A DNA stretch of 64,000 bases from Cliona cf. orientalis. Lineage: Eukaryota > Porifera > Demospongiae > Clionaida > Clionaidae. Every line of letters begins with the position of its first letter. Position 1 is the first letter of the stretch. The notes under the pieces were generated by a model. It was not told where the DNA came from and did not search any database. It worked only from the letters and a program-made list of their open reading frames with translations. Below are positions 32,401 through 45,600 of the stretch, in pieces. Location: assembly GCA_963930775.1 (NCBI GenBank), contig OZ005702.1:2294001-2358000 (forward strand), given 5' to 3'. Position numbers and translations under genes: made by a program.

Positions 32401-33685
32401 TGAGTGACCCATTACAAACAATATCCGATTCATACATATTTATTACTGCACTAAATTGAGCAGAATTGAGCTCAAATAATATTAGCCCAGTCAGCAATAT
32501 TGCACTGTTACCATGTAAGTACAGACTGCCTCCAATGATGTTTGCTGTGCTGTTATGAAATATTCCTGAATGGATGCAGATCTTTGCACGATCAGTGAAG
32601 AAAAGAGCTCCAGCGTGTTGCCCAGCTCGATTGTGACAAAACAAACTTTGCATAACTGTCATTGTACTGTTGGAAACGTATCCAACACCACCTATTTTAA
32701 GAGCTGCATTATTTAGAAAAGTGCTTCTGTAAATTATCACCACACTAAAGGTTCGCATTAGTAGCACCCCTCCATGCGAACCAACATTGAATTCAAAATT
32801 ACTTTGATCCAAATATAGGTTACAGCTGCTTTCGGAAAACATGACACCACCGTTGGAAGTGGCGGTATTTCTGGAGAAATTTGAACCAATACATGCAACA
32901 TTACTCCTTAAAAACAAATCCATATTACTGTCATTATTATGAGTCCAAGACTTCAAGTATTCATGAAGGGTTGAATTAATCTCGGTAGCTTCTGTAGCTT
33001 TTTGCTTGCAGTATAACACTCCACCTCTTCGTGCGCTGTTTCCTGCAAAAGAACTACTCTTTATCCAAATTTTACTATCCTGACAATAGAACACTCCACC
33101 ATAATGTGCACTATTGTTCACAAACACTGATTGGAATATGAAGACACTGCTGTTTGAAGAGTAAATTGCTCCACCATGCTGCCGCTTTGCAGGGTGGAAG
33201 GAGATGAAATGGCTCTTAGTGACTATCACAGTACTACTTGCAACTACCATAGCTTGACCACCATATAGTAATGGGCTAACTGCCAAGAATGTAGAATTTT
33301 CGATGATAAATTTATCCACTGATCTTATTTCCGTGTCCAAGCAGCCATTGAAAGTAATGCCTTGGATATGAACATAGGCAGTAAAATTAAACCGTAGTCT
33401 TACTGACGCTCCACAGTTGATTGACACAGGTGAGTATGATTTCAGTGAAAAGTTTTTGATATGTGTTATAGTAAAATCTGACACTAAACTGTGATTTCCT
33501 GGCCTCAAAATCAATGACATATTTAAATCAGTAACATTTGTGAGTACTTCAGACAGATTACTGATGTTTGGGTACCAGCCATTGTCTGATGATGGTGAGA
33601 TGTAGTATGTAGAGCTTTTGACTTGGATAATTACTGCCGATAGCAAAGAGAACAAACCTATCCATGGCCAACTACACACTGTCAT
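29459..33685 (-). CDS. Gene C: shorter Pmp-repeat multi-pass membrane protein, 1408 aa
   Basis: Start chosen at ATG 33685 because it opens directly into a signal peptide (MTVCSWPWIGLFSLLSAVII); the frame is open 27 codons further upstream. The head lacks the IVP/CLTL motif of the long genes. About residues 170-700 carry GGA/GGV repeats, including an unusual GAL/GGS stretch. YGGLLDRC (~708) starts the stalk, with CICNPSSD, CRCGC-like clusters and LCGSCQ. About nine membrane segments follow from ~980 (CYFKGLNAYAKAWLQ, NPVATLATLILLSY). The ~75-residue tail (KKPAAIKSSSTE, ending SMFSVENSDL) is unrelated to the tails of A, D, E and F. Intact, single-exon, with fewer repeats than its neighbours. 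The most divergent intact member, so probably an old branch. Head-to-tail with gene D. Confidence 0.88.
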   Translation of the reverse strand: MTVCSWPWIGLFSLLSAVIIQVKSSTYYISPSSDNGWYPNISNLSEVLTNVTDLNMSLILRPGNHSLVSDFTITHIKNFSLKSYSPVSINCGASVRLRFNFTAYVHIQGITFNGCLDTEIRSVDKFIIENSTFLAVSPLLYGGQAMVVASSTVIVTKSHFISFHPAKRQHGGAIYSSNSSVFIFQSVFVNNSAHYGGVFYCQDSKIWIKSSSFAGNSARRGGVLYCKQKATEATEINSTLHEYLKSWTHNNDSNMDLFLRSNVACIGSNFSRNTATSNGGVMFSESSCNLYLDQSNFEFNVGSHGGVLLMRTFSVVIIYRSTFLNNAALKIGGVGYVSNSTMTVMQSLFCHNRAGQHAGALFFTDRAKICIHSGIFHNSTANIIGGSLYLHGNSAILLTGLILFELNSAQFSAVINMYESDIVCNGSLMIINNNGSIATAHTRGHFAGNLTFIDNIGSLYFFDSDVTISGSMNSTQHNRFKKVKQDYTLEGGYLTLFISRVAITGTVALTDSSATNGGGLLSITSRIILDRNGRFTVINNTAVDTGGGMYLYHSELYVQGPILVRGNVANKFGGGIHCISSTIVIIINRYNSHIRLKNNTANSGGGICLEASSKFYVKRRSAPKQAVAVEYIDNSANFGGAIFVADNTTIGTCAIASSEVQSVTAASQSECFIQILRPITARENYPHIKHVFLFKENFANISGAKLYGGLLDRCTVNAFGKNIRYSNIPNSFDSIMNDTTSDPVRVCICNPSSDVVNCSYTPKVKHFRKGSNLTLRLAAVDQLNYTVPATIRSSLYSRRGHLGDGQQAQRIEAACTDLNFSIISPLRYSDKLYLYAEGPCSSLGISSLRIKIRFIPCYCPVGFEPITAIIDRCVCGCHHILKVIFPFIRDSDCDSETFLLRRSKNFWITTMHQNGTTHAFISYRHCPSDNCHPSTTPVYIDFNISSEPDAQCAFDHTGVLCGSCQPNLTLSLGSSRCIECPHLWPAVTVAFTIGVFLAGLCFVALILTLNLTVAMGTLNATIFYANVLATNRQFFMPFDHLTFHNALIAWLNLDIGFDLCYFKGLNAYAKAWLQIVFPVYIIIIVIAIIITSHYSRRFAKLIARKNPVATLATLILLSYAKLLHSTIGILSYAILRYTPLDEKDSFTKIVWLSDGSVPYLEGIHIPLFIAAVMIVVLGFIYTFLLFTWQWLVKFSNKAPFLWVKNTKLSSFIDAYHAAYMARNRYWTGLLLLARVILYLTAAINVSGEPSVNLLAILLIIGCISLLHAYSGISIYKRQISNILEFTTYFNILAFVAFKFYIQIAGGDHAVVAYISISIQVAILLCSMVHHVTLEFCIVDKIKGTQWYKNHFSRDLCAPLLEPQVQYRAPCQTVTFSEVVLKKPAAIKSSSTECEREGFSMFSVENSDL

Positions 33686-34369
33686 GTTTCTTTGTTTACA
33701 CAGACTTTTGATGAGGTACTGAATATAGCTATATAGAGTATTAGATTCGTGTATATCAATTATCAAACCGTCAGCGTTATGACTTTAATTAAAGCCTACT
33801 CACTATGATCGAGACTTATCATGTTGGTCACTATAAGCATATTATCTTGGGATGTCCTACAATCTACTATAAGAGGAATTCCCAAACTAAAATAAATAGA
33901 AGTTTATTATCATAGCTGCTTTCAGTGTTTTGCTAATATCGGACTGATACACTTTATTATAGTGCATAATGCTTGCTATCATGGGACACTTGTCAATGAA
34001 CACGAAAAGCTTGTTTGGGAGATGTTGTTATGGAAGAATTATGATTGTTGTACACACATGGTGATCTTGTGACTGAGGCTGAGCTGAGTGTATGCATATA
34101 CGCATGCACTGATAAAAAAGGGCATAGAAATAACGAGGCATGTTAGTAGCCTTTAAATTAGCATATACACTAAACAATAATCCGATATGCATCATTGATG
34201 TGTCACACTATCTAGGGTGGAGAATGCTCTGTAAATGTTAGGGGGCTCAGGCTTCAAAGATGTACTCACAAGAATCAACAATGGCAGTGCATATATTATA
34301 GGGGTGTCTGATAATATACAATCAAAAGTATGCATGAATAAAAATTTAAAAGCTTAATTGACTTTGACA
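33686..34369. other. Spacer between genes C and D
   Basis: About 680 bp between the 3' end of gene D and the start of gene C on the same strand; it must hold the gene C promoter. AT-rich; no recognisable element or coding sequence. Confidence 0.4.
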
Positions 34370-37300
34370 TCAGTATCTTTCTTTAAGCAAGGGTTTCTTG
34401 ATACTCTCATCCAGTGTAGTGTAACAAGGTGATGCACTTTTCTTAGTATTGTCACAAGTGGATCTGATTTGTTTACTTTTTCTTTCCTGCAGCTTTATAT
34501 CCCCCTTATTACTTTTCATTTGATAATCGGGTTGATTTTCCCTTTCACTGAGCTTTAAACAGTAATCCGATAATTGAGATTCCTCACTATGTATCAGTGA
34601 TACCACTGAACTAGTTGGCTCCTCATGTTGATCATAAACTTCATCATCTTGTCTCAGACTGTCAAGAACATCCAAAAGTCTGCCATCTGAAAGACTACTT
34701 GAGCTCTTTTCTTGAGACTGAATAGATGATAGCCATTTTGTCATGCTCTCACAAACTTTTATGTTCTGAGAAAAGGTGTATAGCTTCACATTACCATATC
34801 TGTATACATGGAAAGCAATAATGAAACAAAGCAAGATCACAGTGATTCCTACAGACATATCCATCACTTTGGTTTGAATACTTGTGTTGTTGAAGGAATG
34901 CAAGGTAAAAATGGCAGGGATGATAATGTTAAAGCACATAAATGAATCCATTGCATTAAGTAACCAATTCCTGTATACTTTAATCATCATAACTGTCTTG
35001 AACAGGAGCAGGCAGCACATGATAGTGATGGTTGCCAAGAGTGGAATGTGTGGGTCAGCGTACACACTGGCACTGAATGCAGAGATGAGGTAGAGAATAA
35101 CTCGAGCTAGCAGAAGCAGACCAGTCCAGTATCGATGCTTAGCCATGTGAGGAGTATGGTAGGTATCAATGAAAGAGTGAAGCTTTTGATTCCGACTCCA
35201 GTTCAGTACTTTTGATCTTGGACAGTGAAGGAGCCACTGCCAAGAGAACAGGAGAATAGTATAAAAGAGGCCAACAATGAGAATAATGACTGCTGTGAAA
35301 AATAGGAGAGCGTGTTTCCATCCAAAATACACAATGCTTGCATCATAAAGCCACCTTGTGGGTGGTGTGATGCTACCAGTAGATTTGACAAAGGAAAATG
35401 TGACGATAATTGTTTGCAGGAATTTAGCATAGGAGATAAGTATTAAGGTAGCAAGAGTTGCTACCGGGTTTCTCTTTCCAATCAGATTCGAGAAGGTTGA
35501 TGATCGGGAACTGATCCAGATTATGGCTATGACCAAGAAGATGATGTACGCTGGAAAAGCTAGTTGTAGCCAAGTTTTGGTGTATGTGTCCATTCCTTTA
35601 TAGAAGCAGACGTCAAAGCCTATGTCAAGATTCAACCAGGCAATGAACACTGAACTAAACTGTGACTGTGTCAAAATCCTGCCAGAGTACACTATGTTAG
35701 CATAAAAGATTACAGAATTCAATGTTCCAACAGCTACAGTGAGATTAAGCACCAAGATGAAGGCTACGAGGAATATTCCTGCAATAAAGGATGCTATGAT
35801 GATCCCTATAAGAGGTCCATACCACTTCTTATGGCATTTGATGCACTTTGAACTACCTAGAGACAGGCTGTAGTATGGTTGACATTTCCCACACAAAAGT
35901 CCTGCATGATTATTAGCACACTGAGAATCAGATCCATTGGCTTGACTTAAATTAACGAGAATCAGTTTATCAGGTGATTGGCAGTAGCCCATTGGGCAGT
36001 AGGGAAAGAACAGGTAGCTAAAATTCTTATGTGTGTCAGTGACAGTAATCCAGAATACTCCTTCTCTCTCAACTGAATCTTTATCAGGATCACATTTTTG
36101 CACATAGTGATAATTTAAGAGCTGTGGATCACACTGACACTTACATTCTTTGCCACTATTGTTATCAGTTAAGTAGACAAGTCCAATTGCACATTTACAT
36201 TGGAGTACCTTAACATTTACAGTTAGCTTTGATATACCTTTATCACTACATGGGCCATCTGCATAAACTGTGGCTTGATAAGGTGCTTCTCTGGGAGGGG
36301 CTGTGATGTGGTAGCTGATGTTTGAGCACACTGCACCAATAGTTTGAGTGGCTTGACTCACAGGTAGTTCATAGTCATCAATGCGGCTTTGAATTTCGGC
36401 TATTACCTTGTGGTGTACCTGATCAATGGCAACTAACTCGAGCAAAATTGTATCTCTATGTTTGACCTCAACCGTCTTTGATCGTAGAGTACAGTTAGGT
36501 TTATGGTTTTCACAGAAGCACACTCTAACAGGTTTTGAGCTGATTGTACCCAACTCTGTAACATTGCTGATACTTTCGAATCTAGCAACACCGATTGATT
36601 TCATCTGTGATTGATTTGCAATAAGTATACTATGCATGTTGGAAACTGTGCATCTATCCAATAAACCTCCAAATAGATCATCACCATTATACTTGGCACT
36701 ATTATTATCAAAATTAATTGTGAAATCTTCAGACACATTTTCAAAGAAGCACCCACTGATAGATTCCGAATTACATTCTCCAGAGCATACAGCAGTAATG
36801 TTTTCATCGTCGTCAAATTTCACATAAATTGCTCCTCCATTGTCAGCCACATTAAACTCAAAATTCATACTACTAGTTATAATACCTTCACATTTTACAT
36901 CATATAGCTTTGAGTTCCTCAAACTGAGTCCACCGCCACCAGATACAGCTTTATTATGGATAAAATGGACCACAATATGTTTTACCGTGATAGATGAATT
37001 GATAGCATGAATTCCACCACCAAATAATCCAGCTTCATTAGAATTTATAGTAGTGTTTACCCCAACATTTATATTACTTTCACGAAGATAGATCCCACCT
37101 CCATACAATGTTGCTATGTTCTTGTAGATCAAGATTTCATCGGCACCTATAATAGGCATTTCAGAATAACGAATACTGGGAATCAGAGTGAGATAATCTT
37201 GATAATTAATTAATGATAGGGTAGATCTTTCAATTATTGCCAGGGCTGCTCCGAACTTTGCTGTACCATTACTGAAGCAGCTTTGAGCAATATACACTCT

Positions 37301-39770
37301 AGAAACTGAAGATGCTGAGAGAATTCCTCCTCGCATAAATGCACTAGATGAATTAAATCTACTGGAATAAACCATTATTCTGGCATCATTTAAATAGGTA
37401 ATACCACCACTATTACTTGCATGGCTGTTCACAAAATCCGAGTATTGAATGAGTCCACTGCTGTTGTCTAGTAAAGACAACACACCACCATAAGCAGCTA
37501 TGCTGTTGTTAAATGTTACTGTGCTAATGATGATAGTGGTATTATCATTGGCATGAATAACTCCTCCAAATAGCCTAGCATTATTGAAGCTAAATTTTGC
37601 ACTCTTCTCGATCACAACTTTGCTTGTATGAGCGTAAACCACTCCACCAGATTGTGCTGAATTGTGAGTGAAGGTGCCTCCAGTGATGTTAAGGACACTC
37701 CCTTCGAGCAATCCCATCACACCACCAAAGTCTGCACTGCCTTTTATAACTTTATTATATTGGAATGAAAGCTTGCATTCCAGAATTACAAGACACACAC
37801 CTCCTGATCTGGCCTTATTTAAAGTAAAATTACTGCTTTGAACTATAATGCAACTATTTCTGTAAGCGTGAAGCACTCCACCCTCAATATCAGCTTTATT
37901 TTGATCAAAGACACTGTCAACAATAGTCGCATTAGATCTAATGTAGGCACGTACTGCTCCTCCAAAATCAGCTGAATTGTTTTGAAATGTGCAGTCTCTT
38001 ATACAAATACTAGAACCATGCCCTATGTATACTCCACCTCCTGAATATTCAGCAATACTGTTGTTTATGGAGGTATTACTAATGGAAATTGTACAATTTC
38101 TTCTTCCAAGCACAGCACCTCCTGAATCGTTTGCTCTATTCCAAGAAAAAGTGCTATTAGAAATGTTAGCTGTGCTGTTAACGTATACATGAACAGCAGC
38201 TCCATTATCTTTGACTATATTCTTTCTGAAGTTGCATGATCCAATACTTGCCACAGAGCCAAAGCTTATATCCAAGCCTCCTCCATATTGAGCAGTATTG
38301 CCATCTATGGCACAATCACTGATATTCATTGAACTGGATTTCTCTACGAACACAACTCCTCCAGAATAGTCAGCCCAATTCTCCCATAAAGCACTATGTT
38401 TTATGGAAATCATACTCTCTGTGTGTACATGTGCTACTCCTCCATCAGCAGAGGCCCTGTTATCGTAGCACCTGCTTTTGGCAATATTTAGAGCAGAATG
38501 AAGGCTTATCTGTACAACTCCCCCACTTTTAGCAGTGTTAGCATGAAATTCACACTTACTGGTACTCACGGTGGTATTGTTTGATCCATACAATACTCCT
38601 CCATTTCCTTCTGGAGCTGCATTGTACGTAAATGTACAATTATTCAGTGTGATATTGCTCCACTGTTTTCCATAGATAACTCCTCCATCACGTCTTACAT
38701 TGTTATTTGTAATATCACTATCAAAGATGATGATACTGCTTTGGTGCAAGTATACAGCTCCTCCATCAAGTTCAGCTTTATTATCATACAAAAAGGTATT
38801 GTTAAGTGAAATTTGACTATGCTTAAATGCCCCTATTGCTCCTCCATATTCATTGGCAGTGTTCCTGTAAGAACGGCAATGTGAAATCCAAAGGGTGGCA
38901 TTTACGATGACTGCCAATCCACCGTCAAAGTCTGAGGTATTATTTAAAAAGGTAGACTGGGTAATGGTCATTATACCTCTTTCTTGGACTAGAAAGGCCC
39001 CTCCTGCACAGTACCCACTAGAGCAACCTTTTGCTTGGTTATGGCTGAAGTTTGAATTTGTGATGATGATGCTACTATTTTGTTTTGAGAAGATAGCTCC
39101 TCCAAAATTTGCAGTATTTGCCTCAAAATCACAGTTTGTAATCAAAACAGTGCTGCAGATTATAGTCAATGCTCCACCAACAGAAACATTGCGTAAAAAC
39201 TGATCTGAGTGCTCCTTAAATTGTTTTAGTGCAAATTTTTGTTTATGGCTGCCTGAATTAGACAGAAAGTATACTCTAATCATGCTCATGTTACTGTTGA
39301 CTGTTGTTAGGGGAGACTTGCTATCAATGAAGATAGAATACTCTATGTCCAACTGGTGTATGAACTCAAACTTGTTACTATTACACCTTTCAAATCTTAC
39401 TCCCATAATGTGGACTTTACCAATGTTAGAGAATTTGAAGTTTCCAAATTTTGTACATGAAATAGTTGGAATTAAGGCTCGATCTATTGGTAATATCGTC
39501 TGATAGTGCAAACATGAAAAATTCAGCAACATTTGCTACTGAGATTTCAACATCAAGACTATGATTTTCTCCAGTTATTATCAGTGTTGTATTCGAATCA
39601 ACATAGTCTGTTAAGTTCTTAGCAAACAGAGAGAGAGTCAGGCATGAACTAACTGAGCATGCATATGAAGAGATTTGAGTGGGTACAATAGTGAATACTT
39701 TGCCAGACGTACATCCATAGTTCAAACATAGGAGAGATGCGAAGTAAAGAAATAAAGTCTGCACATGCAT
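34370..39770 (-). CDS. Gene D: Pmp-repeat membrane protein, ~1800 codons with one frameshift
   Basis: ATG 39770 opens a signal peptide (MHVQTLFLYFASLLCLNYG) and the conserved head (FTIVPTQ, C.VSSCLTLSLF). Near 39480-39510 the frame changes by one base; the second frame continues with PTISCTKFGNFKFSNIG, exactly where genes A and F have their ITCTE...F motif, and stays open to TAA 34370. Total span is a multiple of three plus one, consistent with one extra base. Repeats from ~200 to ~1035 with the GCSSGYCAGGA loop, FGGLLDRC, Cys-rich stalk, nine membrane segments from ~1315 and a Ser-rich tail ending SIKKPLLKERY. Closest to gene F. The frameshift may be a real lesion or a sequencing error; otherwise the gene looks functional. 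Confidence 0.8.
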
Positions 39771-42662
39771 GGTTACCTCGTCATTAAATGGTAGCTCCTA
39801 TTAACTTTGATGTTTAGTCAATATTACTGAAGGTAGCCACGTGGTGGCTATCACATGTACAACTAAACTTTGTATGCAGTTGCTAAATTCACGCAAGCTA
39901 CATCAACAATGTTACATGTATCTTGCTCTTGTAGATATTGTATTCCAGTTTCACAATTGCATGTATCTATAATAATTAAAAGTGCATAATTAGAGTTGGA
40001 TAGCGATACTAGCTTCAGGATAATTACTATATATAGATCCAATTCCAAAGGGAATGAGTATGTATCTATATCAATCCTGTATGTCATTGAGCCTCCATAA
40101 TAATTATATTCATAACGCCAGCTGATTGGCAGTTCAGGTTGTGTGATTCACTGCCAAAATTAATAGAGACTGGAGATTTTTTAATTAGCTTCGGTACCAT
40201 AATTATTGTGGTTGCTAACAAGCAGTATATAATATATGCAAATAGCCAGAATGATGCAATAAAAACATATCAATTTTAGGTACAGCTGGGTAAGGAAATA
40301 TGCACATGTACTGCCATAATTATATTATTACTTCATTTTGAAGGCATGTGCACTTTCAAAATCCCTGCATGCATGTGCCACTCAGTCTATAGTGCATGGG
40401 ACACAAACTCATGACTCGGGATCAAGAGTTCAACCATGATCCCTGGAAGATTTGAGGGGAGTCTTACAGTGATAATAGACTGTATATAATATTATTACGA
40501 TAAATTAATGTGGACAGCTGTAGCACCTGCATTAAATTAAGTCTCACTTTATTCCTAGGAGCTTGCAACTGGTATAGCACCACACTGGAAATATGAGTGT
40601 ATGCACGGGATTTGATCCCCACTTAAGTCCTGAGATTTTTTTCCATAATAGTGATGAAAATTTTTTAGGGCTTGTGATTCTTTGATGAGTTGGGCCAAAG
40701 GCTAGAACATTTAATTAGCCGAGTGCCACAGGTGACAGCTCAGCATCATCACCAGGGATCACAGTATTCTATAAGAGGTTATTTACCATGGATGTGCTTA
40801 TGCATGACATTATTCCCAAATCACCTCGCTATGATTAGGATACGCACAAGTTTTACACTTGGGAGTATCTGCATCTTATACATTCACGGGAAACATTGAA
40901 CATCATCTGATAGCTAACCTTCTATAGATAACACAGCCTATATACGTAGCAAAAATAGAAGGTTAGTAAACAGAGGCAGAGTGTATAAGTGTGATTATTA
41001 AATTTGCTTTTAGCACTGAGACAGTGGTTGTAACAATCATCAGATTCTGGGTATTATCACGAAGGGTGTATTATCATCCTGTATTCAGCTATACCCATGC
41101 AATGCATGCATCACCATCGTTTCATGCACACAACGCCTATATACAACTGTGATAGTCATGCATGTAGCTAGCCTAGCTATCAATCATGAATAATAGGCTA
41201 CTCTATGCATCCACAGACCCAAGTAGCTATTAGGCGAGTCTCATAAACTTGTACTGATCAGCTGTCTATATGAAATCAGCTCAGTGTTGCATTGTACAAA
41301 CTTGAAATTTGATTAGCTACGGGCTAAAGCTATATACAGCTATTAATAGTGACCATTTCAGCCATAGTGCTAGTTACACAGCTATTTGCAGTATAATATA
41401 ATAGTAAGTTATTAAAATTTACTTAATTGGACTTACTCTTAAAAATCAATACTTTGCAATCCGCGCATCAGTAGCTAGCTGCTATAGCTGTTAACTACCA
41501 TCTGAATGTTATGATACATAGCTACATGTACTAAGCTAATGTCCTCAAATAGGGCACACCAGTATTAACATTTCCTGTGCTAAAACCATTCTGCTTACCG
41601 GAGGTGCTCATGGTGCCTAAATTTAGAAAATATTAGTACAATAATAAGTATTATTATGTGTAATGATTACGATTGTACATGTCATCATAGGTAACTAAGC
41701 CACTCCTCCCTCCCTGCATCTTATTTGACATCCAAGTAGCTTAAGAGCTGAGAAAATTTGAGATCAAGGTATGTACCTAACTATATCTCTTATTGGTTGC
41801 ATAATTGAAATTGAGCATTCAATTAGAATGATGGAGCATGTACATGTAGCTATAGCTAGATGAGGATCCCATCAGTGCTACATAGTCTGCCTTGCTATAT
41901 AGTACTAGCTAGCTAATATAGTTTACCATTATACATAACTACTCGGTGCTTATGCAACATCATGCACTCTATAAGTTGAAGTGGGATTGAGTTATTAAAT
42001 ATTATAACTGTAGCTACTTGTGATTCATTTTATATAAATTGCGCGGATGGAGATATCAATCAGCTCATTATAATAGCTATTGGTTACATGCACGGTCTTC
42101 ACGTGATTAAAATTACTGCTGAACGATTATGTATTAAAGAGGCTGTGGAAAAAGGCTATACCCAGTACACCACAGTTTACTAATCTGCAATTCATGTTAG
42201 ATAAGCAGGTGTCTATAGAGAATTCTATTATAGCTAGAAGTTAGATAACACAACTTGCAAAAACAATCAATGACACTGTGTATTCAAAGCTATAATCTAT
42301 TCTTACATGTATAGCTATATTGCAGTCACTGCATGAGTTTCAGTTTGGGAATATCAAAATCAATACCCTATATTAGTACAGCTATGATAAAAGGTTCATG
42401 CTGATCTATGCAGAGATTTACAACAAGGGGTTGGCCAAAGGAATACAGTAACTACATAATTTTCTATTGAATAATAATAATAATAATATGAAGATACTGG
42501 CTTTGTTTTAGAACAGCAAATTATCATTATTATTGTGCTTCCACATTTGATCACCCAATACCCAGGAATAAGAATTTTTATTTCAAATCCACACAGACAC
42601 ATGCAAGTACAACTCGTGATCCGCCTTAACAAGTATTGTCACCAAATTCAAATCAAGTGACT
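39771..42662. other. Divergent intergenic region between genes D and E
   Basis: 2.9 kb containing the promoters of two divergently transcribed receptor genes. Very AT-rich with many TAGCTA and ATAATATTAT runs. No coding sequence, RNA gene or TIR element could be supported. The 69-78-codon frames at 40690 and 42396 have no recognisable features. Confidence 0.4.
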
Positions 42663-45600
42663 ATGATTCAGTTTTTGTTCAAATTACTGAGCCTGCTATT
42701 TTTCTTGTGTTCAAAATTTGACGCTGCGTATGCTTCTGGAAAAGTGTACAACATCGTACCCACTCAAATCCCACGACATGCATGCTTTGTTTATTCTTGT
42801 TTGACCCTCTCTCAATTCGCTCAGATATCCTCTGACGATATTGCATTAAATACAACACTGATCATTACTGGAGAAAGCCATAATCTTGAAGTTGGGATTA
42901 TGGTATCAAACGTTTTTGAGTTTTACATGCACGGTAACAGCCATAATCCAGTACCAGTTATCACTTGTAAAAAATCGGCAAATTTTACCTTCACTAACAT
43001 TAGTAATCTTCACTTAAATGGGGTGAAATTTGAGAGCTGTGATGGTAACAAATTCGAATCCATTGATCAATTAAATTTCGAAAACTGTACATTTCTGGAC
43101 AGCAAATCTCCCCTGATGATAAAAAATAGCAGTGTAAGTATGATTGGAACTAGATTTCTTTCAAACTTGGGCAACTACACATTGAATTTTAGGCAACTAT
43201 TGCAACATCATGATCAGTTCCTTACTGGTTCCGCTGGGGGAGCATTGGTTACATCAGGCAGCAATATCGATATTGAAAGTTGTTCCTTTATTGGAAACAC
43301 TGCAAGCTTTGGTGGTGCCATCTTTTCAGAATATGATAGTCGTATCACCATCAATAATTCTAACTTCAGCTATAATCATGCACGTGGTTGTGCTAGTGGG
43401 CACTGCTCTGGAGGGGCTATGCTCATTTATAATCGAAGCATAGTAGTAATAATCAGTAGTGTATTTCACAATAATAGTGCTGACTTTGACGGAGGAATGA
43501 TTACTGCTCTCAGTTCAACCCTTTTAGTTTTGAGAAGCAATATTTCAAATAACACTGCTTTCAAATATGGAGGAATAGTGGCTGCTTCTTATAACAGTAA
43601 TATTACATTTAAGTTCATCAATATGTATGGTAATCAAGCAGAAATTGGTGGTGGAGCTGTATTCTTACATGAAAGCAATGTCATATTTGATAATTGCATG
43701 ATTTGGAATAATAAAGTAAAGGGTGATGGAGGAGTCATCTACGATGCATATAATAGCATTATGAACATCAGCAACAGTACATTTTGTAAAAATAAAGCTC
43801 TGAGAAATGGAGGAGCGATATACGGAAAGAACAATAGCTGTGTGACTGTCAATAGCTGTAGGATTGATCGTAATTTTGCCAAAAATGGAGGATTTGTGAA
43901 AGTAGGTATCAACTCTACCGTACAATTTGTCAGTAGTAATTTTACCAACAATAAAGCCGATGAAAAAGGAGGAGTTGCAAATGCATATAACAAGAGTGTA
44001 ATTACCATTAAACACAGCAATATGACTAATAATTGGGTGGACGGCTATGGAGGAGCTGTAAGTGTGGTTAAAGAAAGCACACTAAACATCAGCTTTTCCA
44101 ATCTAGACGACAATAGAGCTGATTATGGAGGAGCCTTAGAAGTGAGCACTGGATCCATTGCAATTATTGCATTGAGCAATTTCAGGAGGAATGGAGCCAA
44201 GAACAGTGCTGCTGCTCTTCATGTGTTCAATAATAGCGTTGCTTTTATCAGACTCAGCAGCTTTAGTTGGAATGTAGCAATTGACTCAGGAGCAGCTGTA
44301 TATGGAAGAATTAACTGTAATATTTCCATTAGTGATAGTATAATTCACAACAGTAAGACGGAATTTTCTGGAAGCGGAATATATATTGGGGATGATTCTA
44401 TCATTCATATACAAAATTGCACCTTTTTGAACAACACAGCTGATTTTGGAGCAGCTGTACTTGCCTTTGTTAGAACTTCTGTTATTATTGTTGATAGTAA
44501 CTTCAATCAAAACAGAGCAGCTATAGAGGGTGGAGCACTTCATGCTTACAAGAATAGTTCCATCAGAGTTTGGAGCAGTAACTTTACTTCAAATAAAGCA
44601 GGATCTGGAGGAATATTGTTTGGGTTACTGGATTGTGAACTCACTTTCCAAAATAGTTTATTTCTTGACAACAGAGCTGATTTCGGTGGTGTGATGGGAT
44701 TGCTTGAACGGAGCATCATTAAAATCACTGGAGGCATCTTTACTCACAATTCAGCACAATCTGGGGGAGTGATTTATGCTCATCGTAGTAAAGTAGTGAT
44801 AGAAATGAATGCCACTTTTAAGTTTAACACTGCTGGGTTATTTGGTGGAGTTTTTCATGCCAGTGATGACAGTTTTATCACTATTAACGAAAGTACTTTT
44901 ATCAATAATGTTGCAGATAGTGGAGGTGTGTTGTCTTTGTTATACAGCAGCGAAGGATTTATAATACATTCAAACTTCATGAATAACCAAGCAATTGATA
45001 GTGGGGGCGTTGTCTATTTGAGCCAAGCCAGAGTTAATATCTCTGATAGTAGGCTTAGTTCGTCAAGTGCATTTATGCATGGAGGAGTTATCTCAGCATC
45101 ATCATCAGCTAGAGTCTACATTGCTGGAAGCAACTTCAGTAATGGCACAGCAAAAATGGGAGCAGTTCTGGCGATAATGGATAACTCTAAACTATCTTTC
45201 ACTTTACACAACTATGTTGACATTAAGGATGCTAAACTGCAAATTTATACATTATCAAAATTTAACAGTAACGACAAAATTCTAATCAAAAATAGCAGTG
45301 CACTGTGGTTTGGAGGTGGGATTTATCTTAGTAATAGTTGTCTCTATGTTGGGATAGAGACTGAACTAAGTTTCAATACTGCTGGATCTTATGGTGGTGG
45401 TATACATGCTGTCAATTCAACCATTCAAGTAAATCATACAATTAATTTTATTAGTAGTAAAGCTAGATCTGGTGGTGGATTCAGTTTGAGCAACTCAAAG
45501 CTCTATGATGTGACACACAATGGAGTAATGACTAATGTGAACTTTCTATCAAATCAAGCGAAGTATGGTGGGGCATTGTTCAATAATGATAAGGAAATTA

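Noticed and set aside
34884-35093. Recurring ~69-codon frame antisense to the membrane domain (also at 14353, 47273 and 56799)
   Set aside because: It persists only because the sense strand is conserved in genes A, D, E and F; no start context, signal or homology of its own.
40570-40640. tRNA-like segment with GGATTTGATCC
   Set aside because: Box B is degenerate and no box A at proper spacing was found.
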